A stretch of DNA of 64,000 nucleotides. It comes from a virus. The stretch is from positions 1 to 64,000 of the IMG/VR virus record IMGVR_UViG_3300024492_000057, one strand, 5' to 3'. This document shows positions 62,383 to 64,000 of this stretch, piece by piece. Each line of letters starts with the position of its first letter. The stretch's first letter is position 1. The notes under the pieces are model-generated. The model ran no database searches and was not told the DNA's origin. It was given only the letters and a program-made list of their open reading frames with translations. The position numbers and the translations under genes are program-made.

Positions 62383-63849
62383 TTATTTCCTTTTTCCAAA
62401 AACTTTATATAAAGCAGCAACAGATTGAGAACGACGTTGATCTCTAGCAAATTCCGCATTCTTAACAAATAAATCTCCACCACCTAAGTCATAATTTGCG
62501 GGGTACGGGTTCTTACTATATGAAATTGCTCTAGTCATGTAAATTAAAGCATCTACGAAATCATAATGACCATTATCAGGCGAACGCCCAAACGTTTGTT
62601 TATTTTTAGCTGATGACCATTTAACGTTATCTAAATGACGAATTAAATGCTTACAACGTGGATTTATAATGATTTTTCCACCACCAAGAAGAGAACGCAT
62701 GTTATTAATCGCCGCTTCCTTATCATCTTTACGGGTAGATGAAAAGCTAACTTGACCATGAGATTTTAAAGCAATCTCTTGAGTAACAATTAAATTAATA
62801 TCTGATACTCTAAGATATGGTTTTTTAACTTCATTAGTTAGCGGATTAACCCAAAGTTCTTCCTCTTTAGCTTTAATCATATCGGTTAACTTACCGATAT
62901 TCATATCTCTTTTAGAGAAATCCGCTTCTAGTTCATCTTCAATAATAATCTTATTAGCCCGGAAATCATAATAACCAAAAAGTACAGCAGTTAAATCAAT
63001 TGCACCTAAATCCATTGCAACGTAGCTATCAAAGTAAGGAGGTCTAGGCCACTCTCTAATAATTATACTTTTAAGCTCATCTGTGAATTCTGGAATTACA
63101 GCAATAGACTCATCTTTAATTAACTCGCACATACACTCTCTACGAAATCCAATATCTTTTTCACGTAGAGGATATTCAGAAATATATTGTTCTACTTGTT
63201 CGGGAGTTAATCGAGGATTATCATATAGAGTCTTCTTAATAAGAGTACCCTGTTCCATTGCTCGTTCAATATAAGCAATGAAATCATGGTCCATATTCTG
63301 AGGAGGAGTTCCAGCTAATAGGATCTTACCGTTAGTGGTAAGAGTAGTAGGAAGTAATACAGATTTAATAGCATAGTCTAAACTAGATACGTCCTGAGCC
63401 TCATCGATAATTGCAATATTGGCACTACCACCGCGAAGCTTATCTACATTCTTATTCTCGGATCCGGCTAGCTGTAATTCTGCCCCATTAGGGAAGTAAT
63501 AAATAAAGTCTTGAGTTTTAAACTCAGGCTGTAATTCTTTAGGACAAGTTTCAAGAAGATCGCGAATAAGAGGACGAATATTAGTTTGTACCTGTAAACG
63601 AGTAGGAGATACAAACTTTACAATAGCTTTAGGATTCTTTAAACAAACTTCTAGAGCTAATACACAAAGGGTTCTAGTCTTACCGGAACGGCGAGCAAGA
63701 AGCCAAGTTTGAATCTTATGATCAGATTCATGGAATAGCTTATAAAGTTCTTTCTGATTGCGATCAAGAAGCCACTGAAGCGAACCCCTACGCCATAGCT
63801 CGGCAAGAGCTTCGGATTTACTAACTTTAGGAGTTGCCTTTTCAGCCAT
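62383..63849 (-). CDS. terL: terminase large subunit
   Basis: The ATPase has a Walker A variant LARRSGKT (51-58), a Walker B NIAIIDEAQD (144-153) and coupling motif AGTPPQ (179-184). The nuclease has D280 in YVAMDLGAID, the region around RVSD350 and D430/D433 in GHYDFVDALIY. All are in the RNase H-like order, and 488 aa is normal. It packages DNA through the portal encoded next, with which it is spaced by 3 nt. The presumed small subunit lies at the window edge. Confidence 0.92.
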   Translation of the reverse strand: MAEKATPKVSKSEALAELWRRGSLQWLLDRNQKELYKLFHESDHKIQTWLLARRSGKTRTLCVLALEVCLKNPKAIVKFVSPTRLQVQTNIRPLIRDLLETCPKELQPEFKTQDFIYYFPNGAELQLAGSENKNVDKLRGGSANIAIIDEAQDVSSLDYAIKSVLLPTTLTTNGKILLAGTPPQNMDHDFIAYIERAMEQGTLIKKTLYDNPRLTPEQVEQYISEYPLREKDIGFRRECMCELIKDESIAVIPEFTDELKSIIIREWPRPPYFDSYVAMDLGAIDLTAVLFGYYDFRANKIIIEDELEADFSKRDMNIGKLTDMIKAKEEELWVNPLTNEVKKPYLRVSDINLIVTQEIALKSHGQVSFSSTRKDDKEAAINNMRSLLGGGKIIINPRCKHLIRHLDNVKWSSAKNKQTFGRSPDNGHYDFVDALIYMTRAISYSKNPYPANYDLGGGDLFVKNAEFARDQRRSQSVAALYKVFGKRK

Positions 63850-64000
63850 TATTCAACCAGCTTTAGAAGTTCAGCTTCAGATACAACTTCTACTGTAGCC
63901 TGAAGTGGTTTATCTTTAGCTGCTTCTTCTTTTAAAATTCTATTATAAAGCTCAACGCGCTTAGCTTCGTCAGTATCTAATTCACGTTCAAATGATGCAT
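63849..64000 (-). CDS. probable terminase small subunit, C-terminal part (truncated by window edge)
   Basis: The last 49 codons of a leftward ORF that runs off the window: ASFERELDTDEAKRVELYNR... then VEVVSEAELLKLVE, with a TAATG overlap with terL. It is helical and acidic. Position directly before terL and the helical end fit TerS; there is too little sequence to confirm. Confidence 0.55.
   Translation of the reverse strand, partial: ASFERELDTDEAKRVELYNRILKEEAAKDKPLQATVEVVSEAELLKLVE

Noticed and set aside
1-64000. CRISPR array, insertion sequence, integrase or att site
   Set aside because: No regularly spaced repeats, transposase, integrase or flanking duplications were seen. The only mobile elements supported are HNH genes.

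Overview
The window is a contiguous piece of an AT-rich tailed-phage genome. It contains no rRNA gene, no recognisable tRNA, no integrase and no bacterial housekeeping locus. A podovirus-type virion is inferred. The structural block has a terminase, a portal, a scaffold/capsid pair, an adaptor and a large nozzle-like protein (T7 gp11/gp12-like positions), four Ala/Gln/Gly-rich internal-virion-type proteins, and no tape measure, sheath or tail-tube gene. A Gram-negative host is likely, because there is an overlapping spanin-like pair, exported proteins with Sec signals and a lytic-transglycosylase-like virion protein. I cannot name the host or the phage genus.

Layout: positions 1-29609 are transcribed rightward and hold the nucleotide-metabolism, replication and accessory genes. 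Most overlap by 4-20 nt as ATGA or TAATG junctions. Six promoters of the form TTGACA-N17-TATAGT/TATATT/TATTCT divide the arm. Positions 29587-64000 are transcribed leftward and hold the virion genes, running from a partial probable TerS, TerL and portal at the right edge, through fibres, scaffold and capsid, to adaptor, nozzle, ejection-type proteins and a small coiled-coil membrane protein where the two arms converge. The leftward arm uses a different recurring intergenic element, TTAACAACTATAT, found five times and proposed here as the late promoter.

The nucleotide genes form a dNTP supply line: a truncated IMPDH/GMP reductase, a CMP/dCMP-type deaminase, class II (B12) ribonucleotide reductase, a P-loop kinase, ThyX, a dATP/dGTP diphosphohydrolase-like protein and dUTPase. 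Replication and recombination genes are an archaeo-eukaryotic-type primase fused to a DnaB-like helicase, a family B DNA polymerase interrupted between motifs B and C, a DEDD exonuclease, an ERF annealing protein, a RecB/Cas4-like nuclease, a metallophosphoesterase and an AAA ATPase. The rightward arm ends with an exported ClpP-like protease, spanin-like proteins and two basic proteins.

The most unusual points are: (i) a structured RNA (about 3521-3880) with tmRNA-like signatures, and a second self-closing structured RNA (about 9348-9603) directly behind a stand-alone GGQ release-factor-like protein, which together suggest a phage ribosome-rescue module; (ii) the polymerase split at CTT TAA, where a +1 slip would restore an intact polymerase; (iii) two promoters whose predicted start sites lie at or within 2 nt of the AUG, implying leaderless mRNAs; (iv) a small Arg-rich gene apparently overprinted on the polymerase N-terminus; and (v) the TTAACAACTATAT element. 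About a dozen genes shorter than 60 codons, several with membrane segments, were found by reading the gaps between longer genes.
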